Positions 44,347 through 53,828 of a stretch of 64,000 nt of DNA are shown piece by piece. Position 1 is the first letter of the stretch. The number at the start of each line of letters is the position of its first letter. Origin of the DNA: an uncultured Methanoregula sp. Its GTDB lineage: Archaea > Halobacteriota > Methanomicrobia > Methanomicrobiales > Methanospirillaceae. The position numbers and the translations under genes are program-made. A model generated the notes under the pieces. It was not told the DNA's origin. It worked only from the letters and a program-made list of their open reading frames with translations, and did no database searches. The stretch lies in the NCBI RefSeq assembly GCF_963677065.1, contig NZ_OY781872.1:553419-617418 (forward strand). The letters are read 5' to 3'.

Positions 44347-44784
44347 TTATCTGGCCTCCACTACGCCCTGACTGTCCTGATAGCGACCCGTGTAGACCGT
44401 GTTATTATTGCAAACTTCATGAAGCACCATCTGGACTACCCGGTCATCTTTATGCAGGGAGATCTCCTCACTTCCCATATTCGTCAGGCAGAGTGTCAGC
44501 TGGCCGCGGAACCCCGGATCCACAAAGCCTGCTCCCAGAAGGACGCCACGCCGGCCAAACGAGGACCGGCACCGGAGAGTGCCGGCAAGATCTCTTGGGA
44601 GTTCGATCCACTCAAGCGTTGGTACGAGAGTGCAGATTCCCCGGGGAAGTGTCATATCGGATGCAGCCCGCAGATCGTAGGACGCCGGTTGCTGGCAGGC
44701 TGCATGGTAGGGACGGATGATGAGCTTTCCATCAGGAGAGTCCTGATCAATCCTGCGGGAAAACTCGGATGCTGAGAGAATCAT
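44347..44784 (-). CDS. dut: dUTPase of the archaeal dCTP-deaminase-like family
   Basis: This 145-residue trimeric-fold enzyme has Q-P-A-S-Y-D-L-R (about 32-39), C-R-S-S-F-G-R-R-G (72-80) and G-F-V-D-P-G-F-R-G (86-94), all shared by the dCTP deaminase/dUTPase superfamily. In dCTP deaminase the next strand carries the catalytic glutamate; here that position is C99 (Q-L-T-L-C-L-T-N). The protein should therefore hydrolyse dUTP to dUMP rather than deaminate dCTP, as in the archaeal dUTPase subgroup. dUMP feeds thymidylate synthase. It is upstream of nrpR in an operon. Confidence 0.8.
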   Translation of the reverse strand: MILSASEFSRRIDQDSPDGKLIIRPYHAACQQPASYDLRAASDMTLPRGICTLVPTLEWIELPRDLAGTLRCRSSFGRRGVLLGAGFVDPGFRGQLTLCLTNMGSEEISLHKDDRVVQMVLHEVCNNNTVYTGRYQDSQGVVEAR

Positions 44785-44840
44785 TCAGTAGTGTATCGGT
44801 AGAAAATACTTAATATCTTTTGATGTAAAGAAGATGAGCA

Positions 44841-44912
44841 GGATCCATGGGGTAGAGGATATCCTCTTGGGCTTCGAACCCAAGGACGCGGGTTCGATTC
44901 CCGCTGGGTCCG
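44841..44912 (+). tRNA. tRNA-Arg (anticodon TCG)
   Basis: It has 72 nt with acceptor stem ggatcca/tgggtcc, a D-loop with G18G19, anticodon stem ttggg/cccaa, loop cttcgaa (anticodon TCG, decoding CGA), T-arm gcggg/cccgc and discriminator G. A TATA-like acttaatatc lies about 30 bp upstream, and a T-rich terminator follows. CCA is not encoded. 44913-45094 holds nothing else. Confidence 0.93.
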
Positions 44913-45076
44913 TTTCTTTTCTTTAAGAGATCAAATTGCATGAGATTTTTTCAGGTATCAGAGATAGGCTTTCCGGCCCGCGGTTTCTTCCGGAAAAATA
45001 AATACGCAACAAAAGAAAGCCTTAGCTATATCGGGGAGGGTGAGACGATCATCCTGAAAAATATTGAGTTCATTTA

Positions 45077-45092
45077 GATAATTCAAAAAAAA
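45077..45092 (-). terminator. T-tract terminator of the surface-protein gene
   Basis: On the minus strand, a run of about eight T follows the stop codon directly. Confidence 0.4.
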
Positions 45093-45094
45093 GA

Positions 45095-46489
45095 TTAAAT
45101 TTCGTTTCTTCTGGATGAATGGTGCCGCCGTCTGCGACCGATCATCCGAAGGAGGCCAAACAGGATCAGGACGCAGACTGCACCAACGATCACCATCGTT
45201 ACCAGACCCAGATCAAGGTTCTTTTCAATAACAAGCGTTACCGAATCCGTGGCATTGCCGTGGATTACCTGCTTCTTGACCATGACGGGCTGGTACCCGT
45301 CCTTTGTTGCAGTGATATTGTAAACGGTATTGAATCTCAGCCGTGCTGTATACTGACCGTTATCATCGGTTGTTCCGGATGCATTACCGTTCACAATAAT
45401 AGAAGCCGCGGGCACAACTTTCTGATCTTTATCGTGGACAAAGACTGACAGGGCTGCACTTTCATGGGGCAGGGTAAATGTGTAATCCTTACCCTGATCA
45501 ACAACGGTTATCACCTGGCTTGAGGGAATGTAGCCTGTTTTCCTGACTTCAAAGAGATATGCACCGGTCACAAGGCTGGGGAAATTACTCCGGCCATAGT
45601 CATTGGTTGTTCCGGATAAGCTCCCGTTGACATAAACCTCAGCACCACTCAGCGGGCTTTTGCTTTCATCGAAAACATACACAAATGCACCAATTGGAGC
45701 CTTCGACATCTCCATGGTGGATATTGCATCCGACTCACTGATGAGCCGGGTTTCGGTCACCGTCTGGTATCCCGGTTTTACAAGCTGGATGGTATACGAT
45801 TTCCCTCGCGTGACCTGGGTATTGGCAATCCCGCGGGCATCAGTTTTCCCTACAAGAACGCTGTCGATATGGATCTCGGCATCCGGAACGGCCAGCTTGG
45901 TATCTTTATCCGTTATGATGAACGAGTACCTGTTTCCGGGAAGAAGCCAGTACTGGACTTCCCGGTTCTCTGCCCCCATATCAATGGTTCCGCTGCGGGG
46001 CTGGTAGTTGTTGCTGTTGATATAAATGGAGTAGAGGGTAAGCCCGTTGACACCGAACGAGGCTGCACCCAGACTGTCCGTTTGTTTTCCCATGGTGATA
46101 TTCCCTGACGTCAGATTGACATTTGCACCATAGACGGGTTTCAAGGTATCTGAATCAAAGAGATTCACTTTCAGGGTGAGGGTTTTGCGATTCAATATTG
46201 CAAGAGCGGAAGTTGCGTTTTTGCTGATGGTTTGTGCCCAGTCATCATAGCCGGACATTGATATCTGGAGGTTTTGATCATACTCTCCGGTATGTGTGAT
46301 GTATACCTGACCGTTTGCATTGGTACGGGCATAATCCCCGCCATTCAGATAAACCGTTGCATGAGGAATTGTTGAGTTATCGAGATTGTCCTGCACAGTT
46401 ACCAGGAGGTTCGTCGTTGCCTGTGCTGCACTGCAGAGGAGGACGAGAAACAGCAGGGCAAAAAGGAAACGATGTCTATGACTATACAT
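45095..46489 (-). CDS. Surface protein with PEGA/carboxypeptidase-regulatory-like repeats
   Basis: This 464-residue exported protein has a signal peptide (about 1-24, ending A-A-Q-A). Five to six beta-sandwich repeats of 70-80 residues follow, with patterns like G-A-E-V-Y-V-N-G-S-L-S-G-T-T-N-D-Y-G, K-P-G-Y-Q-T-V and G-K-T-D-A-R-G. A C-terminal transmembrane helix (about 424-446) and a positively charged cytoplasmic end (R-R-R-R-H-H-S-S-R-R) complete it. Such repeats are common in cell-surface proteins for binding or spacing. The start at 46489 was chosen because the upstream tatatga lies at TATA distance. Ligands are unknown. Confidence 0.82.
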   Translation of the reverse strand: MYSHRHRFLFALLFLVLLCSAAQATTNLLVTVQDNLDNSTIPHATVYLNGGDYARTNANGQVYITHTGEYDQNLQISMSGYDDWAQTISKNATSALAILNRKTLTLKVNLFDSDTLKPVYGANVNLTSGNITMGKQTDSLGAASFGVNGLTLYSIYINSNNYQPRSGTIDMGAENREVQYWLLPGNRYSFIITDKDTKLAVPDAEIHIDSVLVGKTDARGIANTQVTRGKSYTIQLVKPGYQTVTETRLISESDAISTMEMSKAPIGAFVYVFDESKSPLSGAEVYVNGSLSGTTNDYGRSNFPSLVTGAYLFEVRKTGYIPSSQVITVVDQGKDYTFTLPHESAALSVFVHDKDQKVVPAASIIVNGNASGTTDDNGQYTARLRFNTVYNITATKDGYQPVMVKKQVIHGNATDSVTLVIEKNLDLGLVTMVIVGAVCVLILFGLLRMIGRRRRHHSSRRNEI

Positions 46490-46529
46490 GCTAAAATATC
46501 GACACCTGCTCATATATCAGCACATCGGT

Positions 46530-48053
46530 CTAAATCTCGGTAATTGAGGGGACGCGATCGAGTAACATGCCCTCGACCAGAACCGGCATAAGCCTGCGCC
46601 CCTCTTCAATGGCATTCTGAAGGCGCCATCCCCGGTCCGCATAGAGGGTGAAAAGCGGATCGCCGGATTTGACCAGTTTGCCTTTTTTTGCATGGAGCAG
46701 TATTCCTGCACCCCGATCATGAGGAGCTCCCGCAGTTCGTGCAAGGGTTATAAGAGACCGGTTGTTCATCTCGATGACATATCCCGATGCAGGAGATTTC
46801 ACAACAAACTGGTGTTCTCCCGGACTGATATCCGAGGATTTGACATTGGGGTCTCCACCCTGGATCTCGATAATTCTCCGGAACTTTTCCAGCGCTTTTC
46901 CGCTGGTGAGGATCTCCTGGGCCATGGCAGTGCCGCTGCCCCGGGGAGCCTTTCCGGCCATTTCAAGGGCAATACCTGCTATCGAGAGACTCTTCTGGAT
47001 AAAAGAATTGGGTTCAGCGGATCCTTCCAGCACGCGGAGAGCTTCGATCACTTCAAGCTTCGGGCCGATGCTGTGCCCCACGGGAATATCCCCATAGGTA
47101 AGGGCGCATTCCACTTTCATATTGAGGCGTTCACCCAGCTCAATAAACTCACGGGCAAGTTTCCTTCCTTCCTGCATGGTCGCAACTTTGGTATGCTGCC
47201 CTACAGGGATATCGATAACAACAAGATTTGCCCCGACTGCAAATTTTTTTGCCATGACACTTGCAAGCATCTGTCCCCGGGCATCAATCTTAAACGGGTA
47301 TTCCTGAATGATAATGCGATCATCGGCGGGTGCAATGTTTGTGGCACCCCCCCAGACGATACATCCCCCGACTTTCTCGGTCATCTGCTGCACTTCCCCG
47401 GAAGAGAACTCGACAAATGCAAGCACTTCCATGAGATCTGCAGTCCCACCCGCACCCGTGATAGCCCGCGAACTGGTTTTTGGGATTTTCAAGCCGCTTG
47501 CAGCAATAACGGGAACAACCAGGAATGAGATCTTGTTGCCGGGAACCCCACCAATCGAATGTTTATCGACAATCGGCCGGGAAGGGAATTTTATCTGTTC
47601 TCCAGTCTCCACCATTGCCCGGGTAAGGTTCTCCACTTCATCCATATCAAGGGGGTTGACATAGGATGCCGTGATGAATGCAGTAAGTTCTGCCGGAGAG
47701 AGATCATCACTGACAACATCCCGGATGATAGAGAGGGTCTCCTCCTTTGTCAGCCGGCCGCCATCCATCTTCTTCTTGATGAAATCCAGGGATGCAGGCC
47801 TGCCGGCTTCCCGGACTTCAATCGGATCGCCGTCATCCAGATGAAGGCGTTCATTGGTTATCCGGAAGATGCCACCGGTTCCCTGCTGAGCAATTGTTGA
47901 CGTTGTTTCCACAAATGCTGCAACAGAAACACCATTTTTCGGGTTGATGATCTGGACACGGTCCCCATTCATTACACCGATACTGCGGGCATCGAGCCGG
48001 TTGAGAAGAATACCACGTGTTGCAATATCCAGGACTTTTGCGGTCAGTTTCAT
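46530..48053 (-). CDS. deoA: AMP phosphorylase
   Basis: This 507-residue enzyme has the archaeal N-terminal extension ([10 protein letters not shown]) and the thymidine/pyrimidine phosphorylase core: [11 protein letters not shown] near 164-174 and [14 protein letters not shown] near 193-206. It converts AMP and phosphate to adenine and ribose-1,5-bisphosphate. That is the first step of the archaeal pathway with ribose-1,5-bisphosphate isomerase and form III RuBisCO, neither of which is in this window. The ATG at 48053 gives the normal length; a GTG at 48065 is less likely. Confidence 0.93.
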   Translation of the reverse strand: MKLTAKVLDIATRGILLNRLDARSIGVMNGDRVQIINPKNGVSVAAFVETTSTIAQQGTGGIFRITNERLHLDDGDPIEVREAGRPASLDFIKKKMDGGRLTKEETLSIIRDVVSDDLSPAELTAFITASYVNPLDMDEVENLTRAMVETGEQIKFPSRPIVDKHSIGGVPGNKISFLVVPVIAASGLKIPKTSSRAITGAGGTADLMEVLAFVEFSSGEVQQMTEKVGGCIVWGGATNIAPADDRIIIQEYPFKIDARGQMLASVMAKKFAVGANLVVIDIPVGQHTKVATMQEGRKLAREFIELGERLNMKVECALTYGDIPVGHSIGPKLEVIEALRVLEGSAEPNSFIQKSLSIAGIALEMAGKAPRGSGTAMAQEILTSGKALEKFRRIIEIQGGDPNVKSSDISPGEHQFVVKSPASGYVIEMNNRSLITLARTAGAPHDRGAGILLHAKKGKLVKSGDPLFTLYADRGWRLQNAIEEGRRLMPVLVEGMLLDRVPSITEI

Positions 48054-48191
48054 GGGTGGAATCACACCTGGGCTAACATCCGCAAGGAGGATGTATCACT
48101 CATTTACCTTGCCCACTTGGAAGATATAAATGTACCAGTGACAGGAAGAAAAAGACAACAAAAACCGTACCGGAAAACCCGGTGAGAATCA

Positions 48192-48205
48192 ATTTAAAAA
48201 AAATT
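48192..48205 (-). terminator. T-tract terminator of the S-layer gene
   Basis: On the minus strand the sequence reads aattttttttaaat a few bases after the stop codon. Confidence 0.45.
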
Positions 48206-48215
48206 AGATTTTAAG

Positions 48216-51020
48216 TTAGTGCCTGCGCACGACGATGAATGCAACTGCACCGAGACCAATCAGGGCAATCAGTGCACCGTAGCCGGGCGACTTGGTGGTC
48301 GGGACCGGGGTTGCAACGGTGGTGGGTGCCTTGGTGGGTGCTGCAGTGGTGACAGGTGCTGCAGTGGTTGCAACGACGGTCGGGACTGCGGTTGGGGCAG
48401 ATCCTTCAAGGACGTTGAACAGTGCAGAGTCGCTGGCTGCAGTTACGAGTACTCCCTGCATGGTGACAAGGTACTCGTCGGGTTTGAATGCGGATGCATC
48501 AACATCGTACGAGAGCGCGTTCAGGCCGCTGTCGCCCTTCTTGACCTTGATGGTCTGGCCGGCGCCGCTGAACTCACCGCTCTGGGACTTCTGGGTCGGT
48601 TTGAATGATGATGAAACGACCTGGACGAGTACGTCGTCATCTACTGCAAGGTTGGTGGTTGCAGTGATGGTGAACTTGTCGCCGACGTGCTTGTCGCTGA
48701 TCGGTGCGATGGTGATCTTGGGGGTCTCAACAATGAACTGGAGCTTGGTGTAGGTATCATCGACGTTGGGGTCGTTGATTCCCTGGACAAGTGCCTCAGC
48801 TGCATCGGAGCCCTGGAGGCTTCCTGCTCCGAGGAGCGTGAAGACCTTGGTTCCAGTACCGGCTACGCCGAGCTGCATGTTCATGACAACAGTCTTACCT
48901 GTATCAGTGCCGGTTCCTGCTGCGGGAACAACATCGAAGATGGTGTTCTGCATCGGGTGCTGGACAACGACGAAGTACTGACCTGCATACATTGCGCCGG
49001 TGGTTGTCCGGGTGATCTCGTACTTGAACGAGCCGTCAGAGTTGACTGCTTCAGTCTTGACATCGCCTGCTTCCTTGGGGTAGTTCTTACCAAGGACCCA
49101 GATCTGGACACCCTTCGGGGGCTGGCCTTCTGCAATACCGGTGATGAATACCTTGTCACCCTGTGCTACAGTTGACTGGGATGCGGTTGCTGAAACGAAC
49201 GGCTTCTTGATGACGATCGAGACAGTGCCGAATGCTGCTGCACCAAGATTCTCCTTGTTCTTGGGCTGGCTTACTGCATAGATGGTGTACGAACCTGCAT
49301 CAAGTGCATAGTTTGCAGTTCCCCACTTCCAGGACCAGGTGTTGTCACCCTGAACATCTACCTGCTGGAACGTGCTGGCGGTGCCGTCAGTTACAGGGGC
49401 AGCTCTCGGGTTGGTGTTTGCAATGTTTGCACCGTTGGTCGGCAGGTTGGGTCCAATGAGGAACAGGTACGTCTTGTAGGTTTCAGTGTTAGTACCGGAG
49501 AACTTGATCTCTTCTCCAAGGTAGTAGCTCTGGTCGCCGGCTGCCACGATGGTGACTGCGCCCTTCTCGACCTTCACATCAACCTCGTCGCTCTTCCACT
49601 GGTTGGCTGAGTCCCACTTCTCAACATGGATCGTGTACTTCTGTGCCTTGGTCCAGTTGTTGGTAAGGAACTCGACAGTCCTGGTTCCGGATACAGACGT
49701 GGTGACGTTGGCGTTCACGTACGAACCGTTGCCGAGGGTTGCTTTGGCATCGGCGGAGGTGCCGTGTGCTACATCATCCCAGACTCTGGTAGTCGTGGAA
49801 CCTGCATTCTGGTAGTTGTACCCACCAGAGGAGTTACCTGAATTTGCACCTGCATATACCAGGGGGCCATCCCATCCAAACTGTACTGGGTCAAACTTGA
49901 CGCCATCCTGATTCGCGTTGATGTACGGGGGCTGGTTGTCGTAAGCACCGCTCATGGTGCTGGTTCCCTTGACCCATACGTGGTAGAGGGTGTTGGGCTT
50001 GCCGGTGATGGTGATCGAGAACGGCTTGCTGCGGACAACGGAATCCTTGTTGGCCTCAACCTTCAGCGTGTCGGAGACGAGCTGGATGGTCTGGGTTGCG
50101 GATACAGTCTTGCCGGTGTAATCTGCACCTGCATTCTTGTAGTTGTCCTTCATGTTGTTCAGCTTGGACTCAGCGGTAACCGTGTAGGTTCCGACCGGGT
50201 ACGCATACTGACCGTTGACGAGTGCACCGGTTGACCAGTTGGACTCAGTGGCCGCGTTGGTCAGGCCCCACTTCCAGGTTGCTGCAGATACGTTCTGCTG
50301 GGTAATCGCAATTGCCTGGGTTGCAACGTTGTTTACATTGTTTGCATTCCAGAGTGCCGTGTAAGTCGTTCCGGACTCGTCCTTGACCTTGATATCAAGG
50401 TAGCCGTCAGTCTGGGTGTTGCCACCAACAGTGCCGTGGGATGCCATGTCGTTCCAGACAGGTGTACGGTACCTGCTGTCAAGTGCGTTCCACATGTTGG
50501 TCTCAATTGCGAAACCAAGTGCCTCACCCTGCGGAACTGACTTGCCGGTCATGTCCGTGTTCTGGGTGAAGTCCCAGATCTTGACAGCCAGGGTCGGGTC
50601 TGCAACCGTGAAGATTGCGGGAGTACATGCACGCTGCGTGGACTGGTTGACGATATACCAGTTACCGGTGTAGCCAACGAATGTGTTGGGAGCTACAGTG
50701 AACGAGTTGTTCTGGCCGACCAGGTTTGCAGTGGTCGTCGGGTTGGTGTTCTGCAGGTTTGCTGCAGATGCCCACCAGCCGATTGTACCGGCTGTTGCAT
50801 CGGCACCGCCTCTAAGAGACGGATCGGTGGTAGATGCACCCTGAGAATATAATCCGCCCATCTGTGCAATAGAGACATTCAGTCCCTGCTCTCCAATAAA
50901 CACTGTTGCACCCTGACTGATGTTGTACGAAGTGTTGTAGAACGATGCCGATACCGGCATTACTGCAACAAGCACAAACAGCGCAAGGGCAATCAGTGCG
51001 ATAGTAAATCGCTTAGTCAT
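48216..51020 (-). CDS. Major S-layer protein with PGF-CTERM-like tail
   Basis: This 934-residue exported protein has a signal peptide (M-T-K-R-F-T-I-A-L-I-A-L..., ending about residue 26 at V-S-A-S). The Methanomicrobiales S-layer N-terminus reads S-Q-G-A-T-V-F-I-G-E-Q-G-L, and several beta-sandwich domains follow. Near 550-610 lies the T-Y-L-F-L-I-G-P-N-L-P-T-N-G-A domain shared with the small protein at 16697-17389. A Thr/Ala/Pro linker and a final hydrophobic helix with S-P-G-Y-G and terminal R-R-H form a PGF-CTERM-type signal for archaeosortase A, with Y in place of F. Codon use is highly biased. GGAGG lies ten bases before the ATG at 51020. Confidence 0.9.
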   Translation of the reverse strand: MTKRFTIALIALALFVLVAVMPVSASFYNTSYNISQGATVFIGEQGLNVSIAQMGGLYSQGASTTDPSLRGGADATAGTIGWWASAANLQNTNPTTTANLVGQNNSFTVAPNTFVGYTGNWYIVNQSTQRACTPAIFTVADPTLAVKIWDFTQNTDMTGKSVPQGEALGFAIETNMWNALDSRYRTPVWNDMASHGTVGGNTQTDGYLDIKVKDESGTTYTALWNANNVNNVATQAIAITQQNVSAATWKWGLTNAATESNWSTGALVNGQYAYPVGTYTVTAESKLNNMKDNYKNAGADYTGKTVSATQTIQLVSDTLKVEANKDSVVRSKPFSITITGKPNTLYHVWVKGTSTMSGAYDNQPPYINANQDGVKFDPVQFGWDGPLVYAGANSGNSSGGYNYQNAGSTTTRVWDDVAHGTSADAKATLGNGSYVNANVTTSVSGTRTVEFLTNNWTKAQKYTIHVEKWDSANQWKSDEVDVKVEKGAVTIVAAGDQSYYLGEEIKFSGTNTETYKTYLFLIGPNLPTNGANIANTNPRAAPVTDGTASTFQQVDVQGDNTWSWKWGTANYALDAGSYTIYAVSQPKNKENLGAAAFGTVSIVIKKPFVSATASQSTVAQGDKVFITGIAEGQPPKGVQIWVLGKNYPKEAGDVKTEAVNSDGSFKYEITRTTTGAMYAGQYFVVVQHPMQNTIFDVVPAAGTGTDTGKTVVMNMQLGVAGTGTKVFTLLGAGSLQGSDAAEALVQGINDPNVDDTYTKLQFIVETPKITIAPISDKHVGDKFTITATTNLAVDDDVLVQVVSSSFKPTQKSQSGEFSGAGQTIKVKKGDSGLNALSYDVDASAFKPDEYLVTMQGVLVTAASDSALFNVLEGSAPTAVPTVVATTAAPVTTAAPTKAPTTVATPVPTTKSPGYGALIALIGLGAVAFIVVRRH

Positions 51021-51564
51021 TGATTCAATTCCTCCAAAGATTACATCATACAATTCAAGCCGTGAATCGATTTCGACAAATGCCGAATAACGATTCTACG
51101 AGCCCCATACTCCGTTTTGACGGAATATGGAAGAGTATTTGTAAAAGAGCTAATATATCCTTTGTGGTTGTTTTTACCCGGGATTTTAACTTCAATTTAT
51201 GGCTTAATTTGAGATTTGACGAAAATTTATGGCTTTTTCTCACAGGATTCTGCACCCGGGGGGGATTGCTCCATATCCAGCCTGGCTATAGTGCTTGTAT
51301 AAATGTCGCGCATTCACCGGATCACATAACACCCGCCCGACATCTGGTTTATCTCAGGCATCAACGGAACAAGATGCCAATGAATTATTAAATCACGTAA
51401 ATGAAGTAAAACTTTCTGCATAGTACATGACATAATAAGAACCATTGAACCATCGCATATCGCACATACTAATTAGGAGACTGATACGAAATTCCCATCA
51501 ACGTTACAATTCCCCCTCACCCAAATGCAACAATTATACAATATAATGGGACACACCTATCAGC
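51021..51564 (-). promoter_or_regulatory. AT-rich upstream region of the S-layer gene
   Basis: It contains no gene. On the minus strand a TATA-like ggatatatt lies around 51148-51156, giving a leader of roughly 100 nt. Upstream of it the 12-mer aatttatggctt (plus strand) occurs twice, at 51194-51205 and 51224-51235, exactly 30 bp apart. The spacing would place two binding sites on the same face of the helix. The thymidylate-synthase promoter (aattatacaatataat, near 51530) is at the other end. Confidence 0.4.
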
Positions 51565-52290
51565 ATGAGAATCATCCGGGCACCCAGTATCGGGAAGGCA
51601 CACGAGCTGGTCGTCACAATGATCCTTGAGAAAGGCTGGCTCCTCCGGACCGAAGATGCTGAAGCCACGGTGGAATTCGAAGAGATAGCATTGCAGGTCG
51701 ATACCCCTCTGGCTGAGCCGATGACAAGCCCGAACTCCAGGTTCCAGCAGAGATTTGTCGAACAGTACGCAAAAGACCTGTTGCAGGGTTCGCACGCTTC
51801 CTTTGAATACGACTATCACGGGCGGCTATTCGACTGGGGTGAACGGCTGGTGTCAGAAGGCCAGCCGGTCCATGTCGACCAGATCGCCTATATTGTCGAT
51901 AAGCTCAAGTCCTCACCGGAGACCCGGCGGGCCATTGCCATCACATGGAATCCGGTCATTGATGAAAAACTCGACGACTGTCCCTGCCTCCAGCTGGTCC
52001 AGTGCGTTATCCGCGATGGCAAACTGGATATGCGGGTGATCTTCCGGTCAAACGATATGCTGACCGCAGCCGGAGCCAACATGTATGCACTGGTCCAGCT
52101 CCAGAAGTCTATCGCCGACCAGCTGGGTCTTCCCTGCGGCACCTATACCCACATCTCCCTTGTTCCCCACATTTATTATATCCGGGATGTCCACGACATC
52201 GAGCCGTTCTGCGGCAAAGGATCCCTGATCCAGCCAATCCGGGAAGTCTGCCTTGCCTGCAAACGATGTGACCGGGCCAAATCGGTCTGA
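51565..52290 (+). CDS. thyA: Archaeal-type thymidylate synthase
   Basis: This 241-residue protein has the thymidylate synthase active-site segment D-D-C-P-C-L-Q-L-V-Q near 137-146, in which the Cys after Pro is the nucleophile. F-R-S-N-D-M-L-T-A-A-G-A-N near 160-172 corresponds to the R-S-x-D substrate-binding motif. It is shorter and more divergent than bacterial ThyA, as usual for methanogens, and is expected to use a tetrahydromethanopterin-type one-carbon donor (known for relatives, inferred here). It makes dTMP from dUMP, linking it to the Dut protein in this window. Confidence 0.88.
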   Translation: MRIIRAPSIGKAHELVVTMILEKGWLLRTEDAEATVEFEEIALQVDTPLAEPMTSPNSRFQQRFVEQYAKDLLQGSHASFEYDYHGRLFDWGERLVSEGQPVHVDQIAYIVDKLKSSPETRRAIAITWNPVIDEKLDDCPCLQLVQCVIRDGKLDMRVIFRSNDMLTAAGANMYALVQLQKSIADQLGLPCGTYTHISLVPHIYYIRDVHDIEPFCGKGSLIQPIREVCLACKRCDRAKSV

Positions 52291-52353
52291 CCGATCCGGG
52301 GCAGGCTTCCGTCACCTTAATTAAGCAACAGCCTCATAAAATATGAGGCACAA

Positions 52354-52426
52354 AGCCCGGTAGTGTAGCGGTCAATCATGGGGGACTCTGGATCCCCCGA
52401 CAGCAGTTCGAATCTGCTCCGGGCTA
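52354..52426 (+). tRNA. tRNA-Gln (anticodon CTG)
   Basis: It has 73 nt with acceptor stem agcccgg/ccgggct, anticodon loop ctctgga (anticodon CTG, decoding CAG) on a GC-rich stem, T-arm agcag/ctgct and discriminator A. CCA is not encoded. A T-rich stretch follows. Confidence 0.93.
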
Positions 52427-52480
52427 TTTCTTTTACTATCTTTTTCACATACGAAAGGATCCGTACAAAAAAGGGTACTG

Positions 52481-53200
52481 TTACGCAATCAGTGCCGGCA
52501 GGATGCAGCAGAGAAAAACCGCGCCAAAGGTGCCCGCACCCCCGATACTAACCTGGGGGATTTCAATCTCTTTTATCCTGACGAGATGAGCCAGGTTCCC
52601 GCCGATCAGGGTCCCAAGGATCCCACCGGCACATGCAATCACGGCTGCTGCAAGTCCGGTTCCGCCGGCTATGAGGATCGAGACAAGAAGTGCCGTCAGC
52701 GCCGGGATGAGCAGGGAGACGCGGAGACCATATCCGGTGATCATCCGGGTTGAGACGAACGATACACCGGCAACTGCCGCAATGCAGAGTGCCGCCTGCG
52801 GGAGGAGGGAGTTGCCGACAGCCGGGATTGCCTGATATAACAGGTAGATTGCGATACAGACGGGAATGATCGCACCCCCGAGATTAACCGCGATCCGGGT
52901 TTCCCAGACCTGCTGCGACATGAAAGGTGTCGGGATATCGAACCCGACGGGAGTTTCTCCGGAGACCCGGATCATATCGCGCTTCATCCGGTAGACCGGA
53001 ATATTAACAAAACTCCCGACCAGCATCAAAAGGACAACCGCTATCGCTGCCACCCAGGAAAAACCGAGCCTTGTGAATGCCGCACCGATAATCCCCAGGA
53101 GAAGGAGCGGGATCAGGACAATTACGAGAATGACCAGGAGAATAAGCAAAAATATCGGAAGAGCTCCCGCCCCGGTATACACCCGGATCCCGTCACCCAT
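52481..53200 (-). CDS. DUF1614 membrane protein
   Basis: This 239-residue integral membrane protein has seven or so hydrophobic segments and the family motifs V-N-I-P-V-Y near 64-69 and V-S-F-V-S-T-R near 147-153. Function is unknown. Its start overlaps the fibrillarin stop by eight bases, so it belongs to the nop5-flpA transcription unit, though no functional link to RNA modification is evident. Confidence 0.8.
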   Translation of the reverse strand: MGDGIRVYTGAGALPIFLLILLVILVIVLIPLLLLGIIGAAFTRLGFSWVAAIAVVLLMLVGSFVNIPVYRMKRDMIRVSGETPVGFDIPTPFMSQQVWETRIAVNLGGAIIPVCIAIYLLYQAIPAVGNSLLPQAALCIAAVAGVSFVSTRMITGYGLRVSLLIPALTALLVSILIAGGTGLAAAVIACAGGILGTLIGGNLAHLVRIKEIEIPQVSIGGAGTFGAVFLCCILPALIA

Positions 53201-53828
53201 TGTTCACCCCTCCCTTGCGTCCCGCCCCGGGTTTTGTACAGACTATAGCTGCATGATCCTGGTGATACGGGGTCAGCCAGACCTGCTCCATGACGGAAAG
53301 ACCTGCTGATTCGAGGATTGCAATGGTATCCTGGAATACCTCACCGGGAGTTTTTCGTATATCGACACTCCGCGTCTTGAGCATGAGGATCAGCGTTCCC
53401 CCTTCTTTGAGGAACGCGCAGTTCCTGATCGCAATTTCCGCCTGGTCTGGCTGGGCTACATCCTGGTAGAGCAGGTCAACAGCTTCCACGAGAGGGGCAT
53501 ACTGCTCCGGCTGGCATGCATCGGCCATGATCGGCACGATGTTTTTACGCCGACGGGCCACTTCCAGCATATCCTGCATGGGGTGCGGGGCGAATTCCAC
53601 CGCATAGACCACTTCCGTGTAATCCGCAACGTGAGAGACGGTCGTACCATTCGCTGCTCCGAGATAGAGAACCCGCATCCCCGGTGTCAGTTCCACACCG
53701 GTGCCGACATAGTACAATGCTGCAAGCTTGCTCCGGTACGGATCCCAGACCCGGGCGCCTGCGAGCATGCGCTCGCCATAGACGCCCCCCTCGCCACGGG
53801 ATACCAGAACGTCACCGATCCGGATCAT
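53193..53828 (-). CDS. flpA: Fibrillarin, rRNA/tRNA 2'-O-methyltransferase
   Basis: This 211-residue SAM-dependent methyltransferase has the motif V-L-Y-L-G-A-A-N-G-T-T-V-S-H-V near 53-67 and the fibrillarin Y-A-V-E-F-A-P near 75-81. With Nop5, L7Ae and C/D-box guide RNAs it methylates the 2'-hydroxyl of ribose in rRNA and tRNA. It overlaps the nop5 stop by four bases. Confidence 0.95.
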   Translation of the reverse strand: MIRIGDVLVSRGEGGVYGERMLAGARVWDPYRSKLAALYYVGTGVELTPGMRVLYLGAANGTTVSHVADYTEVVYAVEFAPHPMQDMLEVARRRKNIVPIMADACQPEQYAPLVEAVDLLYQDVAQPDQAEIAIRNCAFLKEGGTLILMLKTRSVDIRKTPGEVFQDTIAILESAGLSVMEQVWLTPYHQDHAAIVCTKPGAGRKGGVNNG

